From Roseobacter ponti (GTDB lineage Bacteria; Pseudomonadota; Alphaproteobacteria; Rhodobacterales; Rhodobacteraceae): DNA of 64,000 nt. Position 1 is the first letter of the stretch. Every line of letters starts with the position of its first letter. The DNA lies in contig NZ_CP048788.1 in the NCBI RefSeq assembly GCF_012932215.1, positions 3,534,001 to 3,598,000 of the forward strand, written 5' to 3'. Shown one piece after another: positions 62,560 through 64,000 of this stretch. The notes beneath the pieces are model-generated. The model searched no databases and was not told the DNA's origin. It worked only from the letters and a program-made list of their open reading frames with translations. The position numbers and the translations under genes were made by a program.

Positions 62560-64000
62560 ATGCAAGTGATCACACGCGCGCTGTCGACCATTGTTCTTCT
62601 TTTTGCGCTGGCTTTGCCGGCCCTCGCCGAACGCCCGCGCCCGCTGAGCGTCGCCTTTGACGCGCTGCGCCAGGGCGACTGGAGCGGTGCCTCACGGGTG
62701 GCCGCGAAAGATGGCGAAATTGCGGCAGATATAGTCGAATGGATCCGGCTGCGCGACGGCCAGGGCTCCTGGACCGAAGTGCGTGACTTTCTGGCGCGCC
62801 GGCCCGACTGGCCCGGAGAGCGCTATCTGCGCAAGCAGTCCGAACAATCGGTGATCCGCGCCGGTGATGCTGCGGTTTCAGCATTCTTTGCGCAGATGCC
62901 ACCTCAGACCGCCGGCGGCGTACTCGCCTACAGCGCGCGCCTCACGGAAACAGGCCGCAGCGATGAAGCACAGGCGATGGTTCTGAATGCATGGCTGAAT
63001 TTCCCGATGGGCAAAAGTGAGCAGTCCCGCTTTCTTCAGGCGCATGGTGCATTTCTCAAAGGCCATCACGACGCGAGGCTCGATGCGATGCTCTGGCGCG
63101 GGGTGTATGAAAATGCCCGCCGGATGTTCGATCTGGCCTCGCCCGCCGCTGTTGCCGTAGCCCGCGCAAGGATCGCCCTCAGAGCCGGTGAAAAGGGCGT
63201 GGATACCCTGATTGAAAAGGTGCCGGCAAAATACGCGACCGATCCCGGGCTGCAGTATGACCGGTTCATCTGGCGCGCGCGCAAAGGACGGACAAATGAC
63301 GCAAGAGAGATGCTGCGCGCGACATCTGTGAGTGCAGAAGCGCTGGGACGCCCCGGCGAATGGGCCAGCAGACGTCGTTCAATGGCGCGTGCGGAAATGC
63401 GCACGGGTGATCCGGAAGTGGCCTATGAAATCGCCTCGCGGCATTTTCTCACACAGGGGTCCGATTACGCGGATCTGGAGTGGCTTTCCGGCTATATTGC
63501 GCTGCATAAACTTGATGAGCCGGAAACAGCGCTTCAGCATTTCCGCAACCATGATGCCGCTGTGCGATCGCCGATCTCCAAAGGTCGGTCAGGTTACTGG
63601 CGCGGACGCGCTCTGGAAGCCCTGGGTGATGTGGCGGCGGCTGATCAGGCCTATACCGGTGCGGCCCGGTTTCAGACCTCATTTTACGGGCTTCTGGCGG
63701 CGGAACGCGCCGGCATTCCTTTTGACATGGACCTTGCCGGTGAGCCTGCAACAGGCGACTGGCGCAGATCACCTATCTCACAGAACCCGGTCTTTCGTGC
63801 CGGGCTGCTGCTGCAGGCCTCCGGCGAGATTAATCTCGCTGAGCGGTTCTGGACTCACCTTGCCGAAAGCCTTGACCGCAACGAAGCCGGTCTTCTGGCG
63901 CAGGCAGCACTTGATGCCGGGCACCCGCACCTCGCTGTCATGATTGGTAAACGCACTGCAAGTCGCGCGGTAGTCATTCCGGGCGGATACTATCCGCTGC
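62560..64000 (+). CDS. slt: Soluble lytic murein transglycosylase (Slt-like), C-terminally truncated by the window edge
   Basis: The frame is open to the window end (480 codons visible). A signal peptide (ITRALSTIVLLFALALPALAE) precedes a long alpha-helical superhelix (about 30-460) of the Slt70 U-domain, with repeat-like blocks such as YEIASRHFLTQG and WLSGYIALHKLDEPETALQHFRNH. The frame ends in VIPGGYYPL, where the catalytic SLT goose-lysozyme-like domain normally begins, so the active-site Glu lies beyond the window. ATG 62560 is used for the signal peptide; in-frame ATGs at 62515 and 62521 exist. Confidence 0.88.
   Translation, partial: MQVITRALSTIVLLFALALPALAERPRPLSVAFDALRQGDWSGASRVAAKDGEIAADIVEWIRLRDGQGSWTEVRDFLARRPDWPGERYLRKQSEQSVIRAGDAAVSAFFAQMPPQTAGGVLAYSARLTETGRSDEAQAMVLNAWLNFPMGKSEQSRFLQAHGAFLKGHHDARLDAMLWRGVYENARRMFDLASPAAVAVARARIALRAGEKGVDTLIEKVPAKYATDPGLQYDRFIWRARKGRTNDAREMLRATSVSAEALGRPGEWASRRRSMARAEMRTGDPEVAYEIASRHFLTQGSDYADLEWLSGYIALHKLDEPETALQHFRNHDAAVRSPISKGRSGYWRGRALEALGDVAAADQAYTGAARFQTSFYGLLAAERAGIPFDMDLAGEPATGDWRRSPISQNPVFRAGLLLQASGEINLAERFWTHLAESLDRNEAGLLAQAALDAGHPHLAVMIGKRTASRAVVIPGGYYPL

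Overview
The window looks like chromosomal DNA of a marine Roseobacter-group alphaproteobacterium (Rhodobacteraceae). The signs are high G+C, a taurine-to-sulfite pathway joined to a SoeABC-type sulfite dehydrogenase, a smoEFGKS-mtlK polyol operon like that of Rhodobacter sphaeroides, malyl-CoA lyase, a VPLPA-CTERM protein, several Lrp/AsnC regulators, and many small families common in this group (DUF1244, TIGR02300, YtoQ, DUF1611). I see no insertion sequences, prophage, rRNA or CRISPR. One tRNA (Ala, GGC anticodon) is present. Genes at both ends are cut: an Lrp-type regulator on the left and a soluble lytic transglycosylase on the right.

Layout. 1-4.5 kb: Lrp regulator divergent from alanine dehydrogenase, a secreted peptidoglycan-binding protein, MscL and a glutathione transferase. 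4.5-10.5 kb: a minus-strand run of ytoQ, pheT, an esterase, a class I glutamine amidotransferase and pheS, so the two phenylalanyl-tRNA synthetase subunits are separated by two unrelated genes. 11-18.6 kb: a polyol catabolic operon with LacI regulator, ABC transporter SmoEFGK, sorbitol dehydrogenase SmoS and mannitol dehydrogenase MtlK. 18.8-21.1 kb: a polar amino acid ABC transporter. 21.2-28.2 kb: rhodanese, acyltransferase, rpmI-rplT, pyruvate kinase and several small envelope proteins. 28.4-32.2 kb: two degraded or uncertain stretches nearby, then MaoC-like, D-amino acid transaminase, an enolase-superfamily racemase and a DUF1611 protein, which together suggest D-glutamate/D-amino acid use. 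32.4-44.1 kb: malyl-CoA lyase, DUF302, Lrp/LysE pair, accA, GntR, YgjP-like protease, TIGR02300, tRNA-Ala, panE, aldehyde dehydrogenase, DEAD-box helicase and a fatty acid desaturase.

44.3-60.3 kb is the most coherent block. TauABC imports taurine; Tpa transaminates it to sulfoacetaldehyde; Xsc splits this into acetyl phosphate and sulfite; Pta makes acetyl-CoA; SoeABC oxidises sulfite to sulfate on the cytoplasmic side and feeds electrons to quinone. TauR (MocR family) sits in the middle. Decamers resembling its published site (CTGGACYTAA) occur in pairs before tauR, xsc and tpa and as an adjacent direct repeat on the tauA side. TauC is unusual: it carries an extra N-terminal membrane segment and about 120 extra residues predicted to be periplasmic. 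The right end holds an M20 amidohydrolase, dapA and the start of slt.

Beyond the genes, I noted a five-unit 11-bp GTGCAC tandem array upstream of an orphan BrnA-like gene, twin TTGTGATCACA palindromes upstream of a GntR gene, a near-perfect 24-bp palindrome at the polyol promoter, a 24-bp in-frame duplication at a signal-peptide start, hairpins between transporter cistrons, two copies of a short intergenic motif, and two candidate pseudogene remnants. I do not see a clearly new multigene system. The best leads for novelty are the TauC insertion, the GTGCAC array, and the D-amino acid cluster.
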